Assembly (NCBI GenBank): GCA_965247015.1
Contig: CBDFGG010000004.1
Location: 1,346,490-1,410,489 of the forward strand
Length of the DNA stretch: 64,000 bases
From: JAIXWP01 sp965247015
GTDB lineage: Bacteria > Bacteroidota > Bacteroidia > Flavobacteriales_D > Sanyastnellaceae
Direction of reading: 5' to 3'
Shown here: piece after piece, positions 17,684 through 26,096 of the stretch
Position numbering within the stretch: position 1 is the stretch's first letter
Layout of the letters: every line of letters begins with the position of its first letter
The notes under the pieces: generated by a model
Told to the model about the DNA's origin: nothing
The model's input: only the letters and a program-made list of their open reading frames with translations
The model's database searches: none
Made by a program: the position numbers and the translations under genes

Positions 17684-18508
17684 ATGAAAAAAAAATTGGT
17701 GTTGCTGGTTTTGATCTTGTTTTGTCATAACGTGGGGGCTTTTTCTGTCTTGAGTTATAACATCAGATACAACAACCCGAATGATGGTCTCGATGCATGG
17801 GACAATAGAAAGGAGGAAGTTTATTCCTATGTCTTTTCTGGTCAATATGACATCATCGGTTTACAAGAAGTTCAAAAGAATCAATTGGACTTCCTTCAAT
17901 CAAAACCGAATGAATATTCGGTGTATGGTGTGGGTAGGGAAGATGGAAAGGAGAAAGGCGAGTACTGTCCTGTTTTTTACAATAAAAATAAATTTGAACT
18001 TGTATCAAGTGAAACACGTTGGCTTTCTGAAACCCCATTTAAACCCAGTAAAGGATGGGATGCAGATTTCGAAAGAGTGGTGACGATCGTGAAGCTTAAA
18101 GAATTGAAATCAGGAAAGTTCTTTTACTTTTTCAATACACATTGGGATCATGTCGGGGTAAAAGCGCGTGAAGAAAGCGCATTGCTCATTACACTCTGGG
18201 CGCAGGAATTGAAAACGGAGCGCGCAAATATTATTCTTGTGGGTGATCTAAATGCTACGGTGGCAGATAAGGCAGTGAGTTCGCTCGATTTTATGTTCAC
18301 CGACGCCTGTCCGAACACGAAGCATGATGTGTCAACATTCAATGGCTTTGAGATGAAAGGAAAGCCGAATTCGCACATCGATCATATTCGTTATTCGAAG
18401 GATATGTGGAAAGTGAGAAAGTACAAAATCCGTTTTCCTAAAACCAAAGCGGGAAGACAGTTGTCAGATCATTTCCCTGTTAGCGCTACCTTCGCGTTTA
18501 AGAAGTAG
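17684..18508 (+). CDS. Secreted endonuclease/exonuclease/phosphatase (EEP) family protein
   Basis: This 274-residue protein has a signal peptide (KKKLVLLVLILFCHNVGAFS) and the complete EEP fold: YNIRYNNPNDGLDAWDNRKE, the catalytic Glu in IIGLQEVQ, NTHWDHVG, the D-x-N site ILVGDLNA, and the C-terminal His site SHIDHI...LSDHFPVSA. EEP proteins hydrolyse phosphodiesters, either nucleic acid or phospholipid-linked; in Bacteroidota most close relatives are annotated simply as EEP or hydrolase. The reading frame stops naturally after SATFAFKK, but 10 bp later an in-frame-shifted T9SS sorting domain begins, suggesting that the protein once carried, or still carries by frameshifting, a secretion tail. 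A copy of the 16-bp palindrome lies at 17906. Confidence 0.88.
   Translation: MKKKLVLLVLILFCHNVGAFSVLSYNIRYNNPNDGLDAWDNRKEEVYSYVFSGQYDIIGLQEVQKNQLDFLQSKPNEYSVYGVGREDGKEKGEYCPVFYNKNKFELVSSETRWLSETPFKPSKGWDADFERVVTIVKLKELKSGKFFYFFNTHWDHVGVKAREESALLITLWAQELKTERANIILVGDLNATVADKAVSSLDFMFTDACPNTKHDVSTFNGFEMKGKPNSHIDHIRYSKDMWKVRKYKIRFPKTKAGRQLSDHFPVSATFAFKK
17906..17921. repeat. CCGAAYRNNYRTTCGG palindrome, copy 3
   Basis: CCGAA-TGAATA-TTCGG in the EEP gene, read as P-N-E-Y-S. The identical 16-mer recurs at 22971 in an unrelated FG-GAP protein. Confidence 0.7.
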
Positions 18509-18518
18509 CAATAAGATA

Positions 18519-18746
18519 ATGATTAGTCCCAATCCGTTTAGTGATTTTGTAATAGTGGATCTCGCAGCACACGATGATTTCCCTGTTGATTTTTTAGTTT
18601 TCGTTGGAGACAAGGAGGTGTTTCGAAACCGCATTTTTACATCAAAGAAGATTGTTGATGTGAGCGAGTTGAAAGCGGGCACCTATCGTGTATGTATGCA
18701 AGCGGAAAAAGGCATTGTGTATGAGGGGTATTGTTCCAAGCTATAA
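18519..18746 (+). pseudogene. Detached T9SS type A sorting domain (frameshifted tail of the EEP gene)
   Basis: The 75 residues read like a complete type A sorting tail: ISPNPFSDFVIVDL, then FLVFVGDKEVFRNRIF, VDVSELKAGTYRVCM and a final strand YEGYCSKL. It has no signal peptide of its own, so as a separate protein it could not be exported. The frame is +1 relative to the EEP gene and stays open upstream across the EEP stop codon (S-S-N-K-I before the ATG). The likely explanations are a one-base insertion that split an EEP-sorting-domain fusion, a sequencing error, or a programmed shift near the TTTAAGAAG stretch. It could also be expressed separately. Confidence 0.65.
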
Positions 18747-18777
18747 TTTAATCCTGAATGGAGCTGTGTGTTTGTTG

Positions 18778-18785
18778 TAGCTTTG
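18778..18785 (+). promoter_or_regulatory. TAnnTTTG promoter box of phnA
   Basis: TAGCTTTG, 17 nt before the ATG at 18803; it supports that start over the in-frame ATG at 18758, which lies upstream of the box. Confidence 0.6.
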
Positions 18786-18802
18786 CGCACAACATCACTA
18801 CT

Positions 18803-19381
18803 ATGAGTCTCGAAAAATCACTTGAAGCACGCAGCAATAATGCGTGTGAATTATGTCAATCTACCTCAGCATTGCACATCTATGAGGTTCCACCAACATC
18901 CGATAGAACTTTAGAAGACAGTATATTTATTTGTGAAAAATGCGAAGCACAACTCACAAAGAAGGAAGCGTTAGATGCGAGTCATTGGAATGTTTTAACC
19001 TCAAGCATGTGGAGTGAGCATGCTCCTGTGCAAGTGGTTTCTTGGAGAATGTTGCAACGTTTGCGCAATGAAACATGGGCAGCGGATGCACTCGATATGC
19101 TTTATCTGGATGATGAAAAGCTCGCATGGGCGAAAGCAACGGGCGATCATGAGCAATCAGGCGAAGTTGCATTCCACGTGGACAGCAATGGCACTTTGTT
19201 GCAGACGGGAGATACTGTAGTTTTAACTAAGACTTTGGATGTGAAAGGTTCAAGTCTGAGTGTGAGAGCAGGAACAGTGGTAAAGAACATTCGTTTGGTT
19301 GCTGATAATGTGGAACAAATCGAAGGGCGTGTAGATAGTCAGCAAATCGTTATTCTTACGAAGTACGTGCGAAAGGGCTAA
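18803..19381 (+). CDS. phnA: PhnA domain protein
   Basis: This 192-residue cytoplasmic protein has a zinc-ribbon-like N-terminal part with two CxxC motifs (CELCQ and CEKC, about residues 15-50) and a C-terminal SH3-like PhnA domain (DTVVLTKTLDVKGSSLSVRAGTVVKNIRL). PhnA proteins are often called alkylphosphonate-utilisation proteins by context in E. coli, but no phosphonate gene is present here and the real function is unknown. Relatives with this length are common in Bacteroidota. The start at 18803 (MSLEKSL) follows the TAGCTTTG box. Confidence 0.85.
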   Translation: MSLEKSLEARSNNACELCQSTSALHIYEVPPTSDRTLEDSIFICEKCEAQLTKKEALDASHWNVLTSSMWSEHAPVQVVSWRMLQRLRNETWAADALDMLYLDDEKLAWAKATGDHEQSGEVAFHVDSNGTLLQTGDTVVLTKTLDVKGSSLSVRAGTVVKNIRLVADNVEQIEGRVDSQQIVILTKYVRKG

Positions 19382-19386
19382 TGACG

Positions 19387-19394
19387 TAGCTTTG
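19387..19394 (+). promoter_or_regulatory. TAnnTTTG promoter box of hydrolase
   Basis: TAGCTTTG, 7 nt before the ATG at 19402, giving a predicted leader of only a few bases. Confidence 0.6.
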
Positions 19395-19401
19395 CAGCGA
19401 A

Positions 19402-20193
19402 ATGTCGAATCAATCGCTGCTTCATTACGAAGTTTATCAAAATCAAAACTCCAACGCGGAATGGACCTTATTGGTACACGGCGCGGGGGGAAGTACTCGT
19501 ACATGGCGCAAGCAAATTGAGCGCTATCAAGAAAAATTTCATGTATTGTTGATCGACCTTCCTGGTCACGCACAATCGGCTGCAAAGAACATTCAGCAAA
19601 GTCATTATGATTTCAATTGGATTGCCAATAAGATTTGGGAAGTAGTGGACGCATTGACGATTCCGCGAATCAACATTGTCGCTGTTTCGTTGGGAAGCAT
19701 TATTTCCATGCAAATGTTGCACAACAGGCCTGAGAAAGTGAAGTCGATGGTGTTTGCAGGACCCATCGTCGGATTGAATTTTAAACTACGCTTGCTCGCG
19801 CGCACGGGACTTACACTTGCAAAGATTGTGGGCTTTCAGAATTTTTATGCGCTTACTGCGCGGATTGCGCTGCCTAGAAAGAACCACAAGAAGTCGCGTG
19901 AAATATTTGTTCGAGAATCAAAATTGTTGACCGATGATGAATATCGCAAATGGACTGCGATGTATGGTAAAACATTGGATGATTCTTTGAAGCTGCTGTT
20001 CAGTTACAATCCTATCGCGAAGGTCTATTTTCTTATTGGAGCACAAGATCATTTGTTTATCGATCCTGCGATTAATTATGCAAAGAAATTTGCCAATATC
20101 AGTTTTGAGATTATCGATCGCTGCGGGCACCTTGTCAGTCTTGAGAAACCAGATATTTTCAATGAAAAAAGCTTGAGCTTTTTATCTGAATAA
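19402..20193 (+). CDS. Alpha/beta hydrolase
   Basis: This 263-residue enzyme has the alpha/beta hydrolase fold. The oxyanion strand is LLVHGAGGSTRTW, the strand 4 region is FHVLLIDLPGHAQS, the nucleophile elbow is VAVSLGSII (Ser in S-x-G-S context), the acid site is LIGAQDHLF, and the catalytic His is in DRCGHLVSLEKPD. No signal peptide is present. The family includes esterases, lipases and dehalogenase-like enzymes; nothing in the sequence or neighbours fixes the substrate. It has its own TAGCTTTG promoter and is followed by a terminator shared with the convergent gene. Confidence 0.88.
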   Translation: MSNQSLLHYEVYQNQNSNAEWTLLVHGAGGSTRTWRKQIERYQEKFHVLLIDLPGHAQSAAKNIQQSHYDFNWIANKIWEVVDALTIPRINIVAVSLGSIISMQMLHNRPEKVKSMVFAGPIVGLNFKLRLLARTGLTLAKIVGFQNFYALTARIALPRKNHKKSREIFVRESKLLTDDEYRKWTAMYGKTLDDSLKLLFSYNPIAKVYFLIGAQDHLFIDPAINYAKKFANISFEIIDRCGHLVSLEKPDIFNEKSLSFLSE

Positions 20194-20199
20194 ACAGAG

Positions 20200-20230
20200 C
20201 CGAATGTTCATTCGGTTTATTCTTTTTTAT
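20200..20230. terminator. Terminator built on the CCGAAYRNNYRTTCGG palindrome
   Basis: Stem CCGAAT/ATTCGG with loop GTTC, then a T-rich tract. The stem is a full copy of the 16-bp palindrome (20200-20215). It serves the hydrolase (+) and includes the stop of the leftward gene at 20217. Confidence 0.85.
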
Positions 20231-20561
20231 TTCTTACAACAAAAGTATTTAATAGTTGATGTGCATTATAGATTTTGATGGTGTCGATTTCCGCGGGGTA
20301 TGAACCTAGATCTATGTGGGTCATTGCAGAAAGAATAGTACGTGCATCGATTTTTCGACCGCGCGCATCAATGATTTGATAGGATAATTGCGCACTGTAA
20401 ATACCGGAAACATAGATGGTGATAATGTTTCCCGTGTGGTTTGTTTGAATAGAGATTTGCACGGTTAGGCTCGTAAGTGTGTGGGGGCGCAAGTTAGTTT
20501 GGCGCAATCGCATCACTAGTATTTTCATGCCCTTTAGAGAGGCTTTTAGGGATTTAATCAT
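20217..20561 (-). CDS. Small protein resembling a lone T9SS-type sorting domain
   Basis: This reading frame encodes up to 114 residues; the N-terminal part is basic and start choice is uncertain (in-frame Met at residues 1, 12 and 17). From about residue 33 the pattern ITIYVSGIYSAQLSYQIIDARGRKIDARTIL, then IDLGSYPAEIDTIKIYNAHQLLNTFVV, follows the strand layout of type A sorting domains (the D-x-x-GRK turn and the I-D-L-x-x-Y segment), but the FPNP opening is missing (SIQTNHTGN instead). There is no signal peptide. It may be a remnant of a secreted gene or an orphan adaptor. The convergent terminator suggests it is transcribed. Confidence 0.45.
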   Translation of the reverse strand: MIKSLKASLKGMKILVMRLRQTNLRPHTLTSLTVQISIQTNHTGNIITIYVSGIYSAQLSYQIIDARGRKIDARTILSAMTHIDLGSYPAEIDTIKIYNAHQLLNTFVVRNKKE

Positions 20562-20621
20562 GCTATTTGAGCCGCTATTCTATTTTGATTACTTTTATTG
20601 CGCTAAACCATTATCAGAACC

Positions 20622-23600
20622 ATGAAAACATTGATGATCCTCCCGATCATTTGCCTCTGTGCATTGCAGTCATTTTCACAATTGGCAGATAGAAGTTACC
20701 TTACAAAAAAGGCATATGAGAACAGCACAGGCGTTTTTTATGCAGACTTTGACAATAATGGTATTGTCGATTATTTTTTGGATGTCCCTAAAGTTGTTGA
20801 GATGAATGCAGGATTGCCCAATGGTTTTCAAATCCCACTTACTACTAGCTATTCCTATCTTTCTTCTCGATGTGTGGTCGATATGAATAATGACGGTTTT
20901 CTTGATATAGTTGCCAACGTAACGAATGGGCTGATTATATTTTTTAATCAAAATGGGGAATCATTTGAGCCTTTCAACGTATCGCTTGGAAATGGTGCGT
21001 ATAATATTGGATTCGACTATGATGATGATGGCGATATGGATATTTCATACAACGCCGTGGCATATATGAATGATGGTAGCGGACAAAATTATCTAAGTTC
21101 AGGAATGAATGTAGGAGGCTTTCAAGATTTCTATTTTGACTGGAATAATGATGGTATAAAAGACCTCATCTATTACAACATAGATGATATGATGATTGAA
21201 TATGGTGAGGGTGGATTGAATTTCGGATCGGCCACTCTTTTAATTTCTACTTTTAATACGATATCTCCATTAAGCAGTACGTTTCAAGATTTTGATGCCG
21301 ATGGTGATTTGGATTTTGTACTGATAAGCAATACAGTCAAGGCATACGTAAGTGATGGAGCGGGAGGCTTTTCATCTACCAACACTACAATTGTGCAAAA
21401 TGCTAACGAGACATATCTCACTGCTGGTGATTATGACGGAAATGGAGAATGGGATTTAGTTGGATTAAATACCTTGACCAATGTTGTTTTTATACGATTC
21501 AACTACGGGACGCCGCAGTTTAACACTCCGAAGAATTTAGGTAATCCTAAGTATTATTTGGACTCTGAAAACGGGTCTAGCATCCCAAGTGCACCTAGAA
21601 TAACTGACGCGAATGGAGATGGTAAAGATGAATTGATATTCAATATGACTGTCTTCGGAGTGAAGTATTGGTTTGTATATGACACAGCAATTACAGCGCC
21701 ATCGAATCAACCCGTGGATGTCGTTTATTCCACTACACTTTCAGCACCAACTATTGTAGATTTTAATGGAGATGGAAATAAAGACATCATCTGCATGGAT
21801 GACCAGAAGGCCCACGTTCTGTATCAAACTTCAGACGGCCCAAGTATTAAAGGACGTGAGTATTTCTTTATCTATCCAGGAGGTCTTGATCCATATTATG
21901 ATTACAAATACGGCGACTTTAATGAGGATGGATGGCAAGATCTGGTGATGTTTGATAACGTGCTAGGCGTGAAGTTGTGCTTATCTAATCAAGGAGCAAT
22001 TGATACAACTAACGCATTGGTTGTATCTACGGATGGAACTACTGCTGCAAAAGTTTTTGATCTCAATCAGGATGGACACCTCGATATTTTGCATCACACT
22101 GCAACGACTTTGTACTTAGGAGATGGTATGGGAGGCTTCACAAATCTTGGAGACCCTGAAACATACAATTGGGGAACAGGATATTTAGACCCCTTCTTTG
22201 ATAACTGTTTTCATGATTTCGATAACAATGGAAGACCTGATGTTTTAGTATCAGACTGCAGAATAGCTTATCAGATGTCGACGAATGTTTTTTCATTAGA
22301 TCAAAACGTTGATTTTTTTGCGAATAGTTATGCTGATGTGGGGCACTTTGATAATAATGGTTTCATAGATATTATATATCAAAACTCATCCTATGCATTT
22401 TATATATTGTTGAATAATGGTTTCAATAATTTTGTTGAAGGCCCAGCCTTGACAACCCTTCTGGGAGCTAATGTGGATAGACCAAGATTCATCGATTATG
22501 ACGGAGACGGCGATCAGGATATCATTGGTCACATTTATAGTGGAGGTAATGGTCCGTATACATACAATGTGTATGTGAATAATGGAGATGGAACCTGGAC
22601 CGCTGTTCCGCTGGGTCAACATAAAACAAGATCATTTATCGTGACCGATTATGATAGCGATGGTGATGAAGATGTGTTGTTTTTCTATGATAGCACCGTA
22701 AACGCTGTTAGTGACGTTGAGAAGGGAGTTTATTGGTTGGAAAATCTTTCAACGACACAATACGTCGTTTCTGGAGTGATTTATTATGATGAAAATCAAA
22801 ACGGGATAAGAGACCAAAACGAGACAACTACTTTTGGATTTAGTCAAACTTCGAGCAGTTCTGGAGATATTGCTTATAGCCAAAACAATGGAAATTACAC
22901 ATTGTATCACGACCAACCAGGCACGTACACCATTACTACACTAGCACCAGATGGATTTATTTTTACCACACCGAATGAATATTCGGTTGAGTTGAATGCG
23001 ACAACCCCAACTGTTTCAAACATTGATTTTGGTGTTTATCCCGCCGGTCTATTTACCGCAGGAGAGGCAGATATGGTGACATTCACACCTATTTGTGATA
23101 GCCAAGGTGCGGTATATTTACAAGTGACCAATACGGGTACACAGAATGTTCCAGTGGAGATTACATTCGAGCTGCCTGAGTACACCTCTCTTTATCAAAC
23201 TACGGTAGATACTACCTCTGCAACTGACTCTACCTTGATTTGGTTGTATGATGAAATCGGAATAGGCACGTCGATCAATATTCCTTTCTACCTGAATTAT
23301 CCAAGTGTCGATTATATCGACTCCACGTTCATGTATGTTTATCATGTTCAGATAGGAGATGTCTATCTTACTGATACGCTAGAAATGGGCATGCTTTGCG
23401 CCTATGATCCAAACATCAAAGTGGAACAAACCGGATGGGGAGAACAGGGTTATTTCTTAGACGGACAGACATTGGAGTACATCGTCTACTTCCAGAACAC
23501 AGGAAATTATTTTGCAACGAATGTTCGTTTGGAAGATCAGTTGAGTGATCAATTAATTTCTAGTTCATTAGAGGTAGTGAGTTCATCACACACAATGGAA

Positions 23601-24278
23601 ACAACATTAGATACGAATGGCTTGTTGACATTCTATTTTCCGAATATCATGTTACCCGATAGCACTAGTGATCCGCTGGGTAGTATTGGATTTGTGAAAT
23701 TTAGAATCGACCACGCACCAACAGTCGAGCCTGGAGATGTGATTGAAAATTATGTCGATATCTATTTTGATTTTAATCCTGAAATTACAACGAATACAGA
23801 AATCAATACCATGTATGACTGTGAGTTGGAGGGCGACAATATTCCCGACGCAAGCATTGATGTTGTATCAAATATTATAACTGCCAATGAAGGATTCGAT
23901 TACGAATGGCTTGTGAACGACGCGGTTGAAGCAGGTTTTAATGAGAATGAATATACAGCTGCAGAGAGCGGCGTTTATCAAGTGCGTGTGATCGACCCGA
24001 ATGGTTGTTCGGAAATCAGTGAGCAAGTGATCATTAATTCTGTGAATGAATTGACGACTTCTACATGGAGTATTTTCCCGAACCCAACGAATGATCGATT
24101 TATTATTTCAGGAATAGAACAAGGCAATGCGCCACTTATCATTTATGATATGATGGGCAAAAAGGTAATGAGTATAAATGTTTCTAATGGACAAGAAATA
24201 GATGTGAATTCATTATCAGCTGGCATTTACGTGTTGATGATCAACGGCGGGAAGCAGAGATTGGTGGTGGAGAGGTGA
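20622..24278 (+). CDS. Secreted FG-GAP/VCBS repeat protein with T9SS type A sorting domain
   Basis: This 1,218-residue exported protein has a signal peptide (about 1-19, ending QSFSQ). Fourteen calcium-loop motifs of the form D-x-[DN]-x-[DN]-G-x-x-D are seen between about residues 35 and 710 (for example DMNNDGFLDIV, DYDDDGDMDIS, DFNGDGNKDII, DYDSDGDEDVL), enough for two seven-bladed FG-GAP propellers. Then come an SdrD-B-like domain (VIYYDENQNGIRDQNE), a conserved-repeat/DUF11-like domain starting YDPNIKVEQ with VYFQNTGN, and an Ig-like domain. The type A sorting tail is WSIFPNPTNDRFII to LSAGIYVLMINGGKQRLVVE. It probably acts at the cell surface or is released. Two copies of the 16-bp palindrome lie in it (22971 and 23997). 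Confidence 0.92.
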   Translation: MKTLMILPIICLCALQSFSQLADRSYLTKKAYENSTGVFYADFDNNGIVDYFLDVPKVVEMNAGLPNGFQIPLTTSYSYLSSRCVVDMNNDGFLDIVANVTNGLIIFFNQNGESFEPFNVSLGNGAYNIGFDYDDDGDMDISYNAVAYMNDGSGQNYLSSGMNVGGFQDFYFDWNNDGIKDLIYYNIDDMMIEYGEGGLNFGSATLLISTFNTISPLSSTFQDFDADGDLDFVLISNTVKAYVSDGAGGFSSTNTTIVQNANETYLTAGDYDGNGEWDLVGLNTLTNVVFIRFNYGTPQFNTPKNLGNPKYYLDSENGSSIPSAPRITDANGDGKDELIFNMTVFGVKYWFVYDTAITAPSNQPVDVVYSTTLSAPTIVDFNGDGNKDIICMDDQKAHVLYQTSDGPSIKGREYFFIYPGGLDPYYDYKYGDFNEDGWQDLVMFDNVLGVKLCLSNQGAIDTTNALVVSTDGTTAAKVFDLNQDGHLDILHHTATTLYLGDGMGGFTNLGDPETYNWGTGYLDPFFDNCFHDFDNNGRPDVLVSDCRIAYQMSTNVFSLDQNVDFFANSYADVGHFDNNGFIDIIYQNSSYAFYILLNNGFNNFVEGPALTTLLGANVDRPRFIDYDGDGDQDIIGHIYSGGNGPYTYNVYVNNGDGTWTAVPLGQHKTRSFIVTDYDSDGDEDVLFFYDSTVNAVSDVEKGVYWLENLSTTQYVVSGVIYYDENQNGIRDQNETTTFGFSQTSSSSGDIAYSQNNGNYTLYHDQPGTYTITTLAPDGFIFTTPNEYSVELNATTPTVSNIDFGVYPAGLFTAGEADMVTFTPICDSQGAVYLQVTNTGTQNVPVEITFELPEYTSLYQTTVDTTSATDSTLIWLYDEIGIGTSINIPFYLNYPSVDYIDSTFMYVYHVQIGDVYLTDTLEMGMLCAYDPNIKVEQTGWGEQGYFLDGQTLEYIVYFQNTGNYFATNVRLEDQLSDQLISSSLEVVSSSHTMETTLDTNGLLTFYFPNIMLPDSTSDPLGSIGFVKFRIDHAPTVEPGDVIENYVDIYFDFNPEITTNTEINTMYDCELEGDNIPDASIDVVSNIITANEGFDYEWLVNDAVEAGFNENEYTAAESGVYQVRVIDPNGCSEISEQVIINSVNELTTSTWSIFPNPTNDRFIISGIEQGNAPLIIYDMMGKKVMSINVSNGQEIDVNSLSAGIYVLMINGGKQRLVVER
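22971..22986. repeat. CCGAAYRNNYRTTCGG palindrome, copy 4
   Basis: CCGAA-TGAATA-TTCGG in the FG-GAP gene (P-N-E-Y-S), identical to the copy in the EEP gene. Confidence 0.7.
23997..24012. repeat. CCGAAYRNNYRTTCGG palindrome, copy 5
   Basis: CCGAA-TGGTTG-TTCGG in the FG-GAP gene, in frame as P-N-G-C-S inside an Ig-like module. Confidence 0.7.
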
Positions 24279-24280
24279 GC

Positions 24281-24330
24281 GTTTGGGGTTTGGGGTTTGG
24301 GGTTTGGAGATGGGAGTTTGGAGTTTGGAA
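24281..24330. repeat. GTTTGGG heptamer array
   Basis: GGGGTTT units at a 7-bp period, degenerating into GGAGTTT units, starting three bases after the stop of the FG-GAP gene. Confidence 0.8.
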
Positions 24331-24374
24331 CTCTAATCCAAGCTACGGTACAACTAATCGCCCTCCAATCGAGT

Positions 24375-24395
24375 CAAAGGTGTGAAACACCTTTG
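24375..24395. promoter_or_regulatory. 9-bp hairpin ending 3 nt before a start codon
   Basis: Arms CAAAGGTGT and ACACCTTTG with loop GAA. The right arm ends in a near-match to the -7 box (CACCTTTG) followed by AAC-ATG, so it could be promoter, operator or a terminator for the upstream gene. Confidence 0.45.
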
Positions 24396-24398
24396 AAC

Positions 24399-25994
24399 AT
24401 GAGATTACTTTTACTTTTTGTCGCTTCGCTCTTTGCAATTACATCAACCGCTCAAACCTTCGAGCACCAGTGGTTTTTGTACCAGAATCAATCAAATATA
24501 ACAAACCCAACGGGCAAGACCGCAATCACTCGCGCTGTGCCTGATAATGGAGTGGTATATGTAACATTGGATGAAGCTGTTTTCGATGATGGACTGGGCG
24601 CATTCGGTATGATCACCATTAGTAAGGTCTCTGCAATCAATGACGGCGAATGGGTATTAGTATTGAACTCTGAAGTCAAAGTAGAAAATGTCGAGGTAAG
24701 TAACGACGGAAGAATTTTTATCGCGGGCTCTTATTACGATGACATCAATTTTTCTTCTGGTGAAACACTACCCTATGTTGCACAAGGATTTGCTTTGAGC
24801 AATATGTTTTTGATTTGTCTTGAATCAAATGGCCAACTAGCATGGGCGAAAAATCTCAGTGCTGATCTTGATGGAATGAACGATTATATCAATACTGGTT
24901 TGGCTATTGGAAATAACGGCCAAGTTCACTACGCATATACGACCTACGACAATGCTTATTTTGTCACTCTCGATAGTAACGGAGATGAGGTCAGTTCTTT
25001 TGAAGCATTGGGAATTCAAGTCATTGGCGGATTGAAGTGTGATTCTGAAAATAATCTTTATGTATCGGGTGGACTTTTTCAAGGTGATGTAATCTTCCCG
25101 TCTTTCGCTGGTTCTGCGCCATTCGATTATAATGCTTATGTAGCGAAAATCAATGCGGATGGCTCCGGTGGGTGGATTCGTTTTTATGAAGACATCACCA
25201 ATCAATTTGTGAGCTTGGCACTTAATAGCAACGAACAACCTGTGATTGCATATACGCTTTTTGTAAATATTATGGTGGAGGATATTGAAGTAACAGTGCC
25301 CAACTTCGGTGAAGAATTTGGATTAATTCAACTGGATCAAAATGGCAGCGCCATTTGGGCGACCTCCCTAAATGATGATGTATCCTTTGGTGGATTTTCG
25401 ACTATATTACGCAATACTATTCGCACTGATGTAAATGGCAACGTATGGTTGGCAGGACAAGTACGTGGCAATTTGGAGTTCAATGGAGGACTTACCATTG
25501 ATGCGGGAGACAACACGAATTACGAAGGCGCCATTGTACGATTCGACAACCAAGGTGTTGCTACCGCTGCAGCTTTCTTAACAGGTGGCGGATATGATAA
25601 AATCTGGTCGTTCGATCTGACCCCAACCTTAGAAATATATTATGCAACATACTGCACCGAGGCATATAATCCGGTGCCTTTTGAAATGCCCGAGACAGAA
25701 GGGAATTATCGTCTATTGGGAAAACTTATTTTACAAGATGTCTCCGGTATTAATGAGAATAATGTGAGCACGACTCTCGAAATCTATCCAAACCCCTCAA
25801 GCGACTACGTTTACATCACGAGCAACTCAATGATCGCTCGCGCAGAGATATTCGATTTACAAGGCCGCAAAGTGCTCGACAAGACATTGTCACCCGCAAT
25901 GCAACAAAGTATATCTATCGACGAGCTTTCGTCTGGGGTGTATGTGCTAAAAGTGAATGGGAAGAGTGTGAGGTTTGTGGTTCTTGGTTCTTAG
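24399..25994 (+). CDS. Secreted beta-propeller-like (SBBP) protein with T9SS type A sorting domain
   Basis: This 531-residue protein starts at 24399 (MRLLLLFVASLFAITSTAQ), a clean signal peptide; the frame is open 34 codons upstream through a repeat array and a hairpin, which is judged non-coding. The body is a run of beta-propeller-like repeats with motifs such as VENVEVSNDGRIFIAGSYYDD, FLICLESNGQLAWAKNLSADL, NLYVSGGLFQGDVIF, AYVAKINADGSGGWI and NGNVWLAGQVRGN. This resembles the SBBP/bulb-type repeat proteins of Bacteroidota. The sorting tail is LEIYPNPSSDYVYI ... IFDLQGRKVLDKTL ... LSSGVYVLKVNGKSVRFVVLGS. The last codons (LGS stop) are made of the GTTCTTG heptamer array. Confidence 0.88.
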   Translation: MRLLLLFVASLFAITSTAQTFEHQWFLYQNQSNITNPTGKTAITRAVPDNGVVYVTLDEAVFDDGLGAFGMITISKVSAINDGEWVLVLNSEVKVENVEVSNDGRIFIAGSYYDDINFSSGETLPYVAQGFALSNMFLICLESNGQLAWAKNLSADLDGMNDYINTGLAIGNNGQVHYAYTTYDNAYFVTLDSNGDEVSSFEALGIQVIGGLKCDSENNLYVSGGLFQGDVIFPSFAGSAPFDYNAYVAKINADGSGGWIRFYEDITNQFVSLALNSNEQPVIAYTLFVNIMVEDIEVTVPNFGEEFGLIQLDQNGSAIWATSLNDDVSFGGFSTILRNTIRTDVNGNVWLAGQVRGNLEFNGGLTIDAGDNTNYEGAIVRFDNQGVATAAAFLTGGGYDKIWSFDLTPTLEIYYATYCTEAYNPVPFEMPETEGNYRLLGKLILQDVSGINENNVSTTLEIYPNPSSDYVYITSNSMIARAEIFDLQGRKVLDKTLSPAMQQSISIDELSSGVYVLKVNGKSVRFVVLGS

Positions 25995-26095
25995 TTCTGG
26001 GTTCTCGATTCTCGATTCTCGATTCTTGATAAGGGCGGTTCCAATCCGTGGACCCCACTCTTTCGAGAATCGAGAATTGAAAATTGAGAATCGTT
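25979..26095. repeat. Short GCAAATCCGTGG-family element between inverted heptamer arrays
   Basis: GTTCTTG/GATTCTC units (25979-26030), a diverged core GGTTCCAATCCGTGG (about 26035-26062), then inverted GAGAATC units to 26095. The whole forms an imperfect foldback between two convergent sorting-domain genes, and the left array supplies the stop codon of the upstream gene. Confidence 0.75.
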
Positions 26096-26096
26096 T

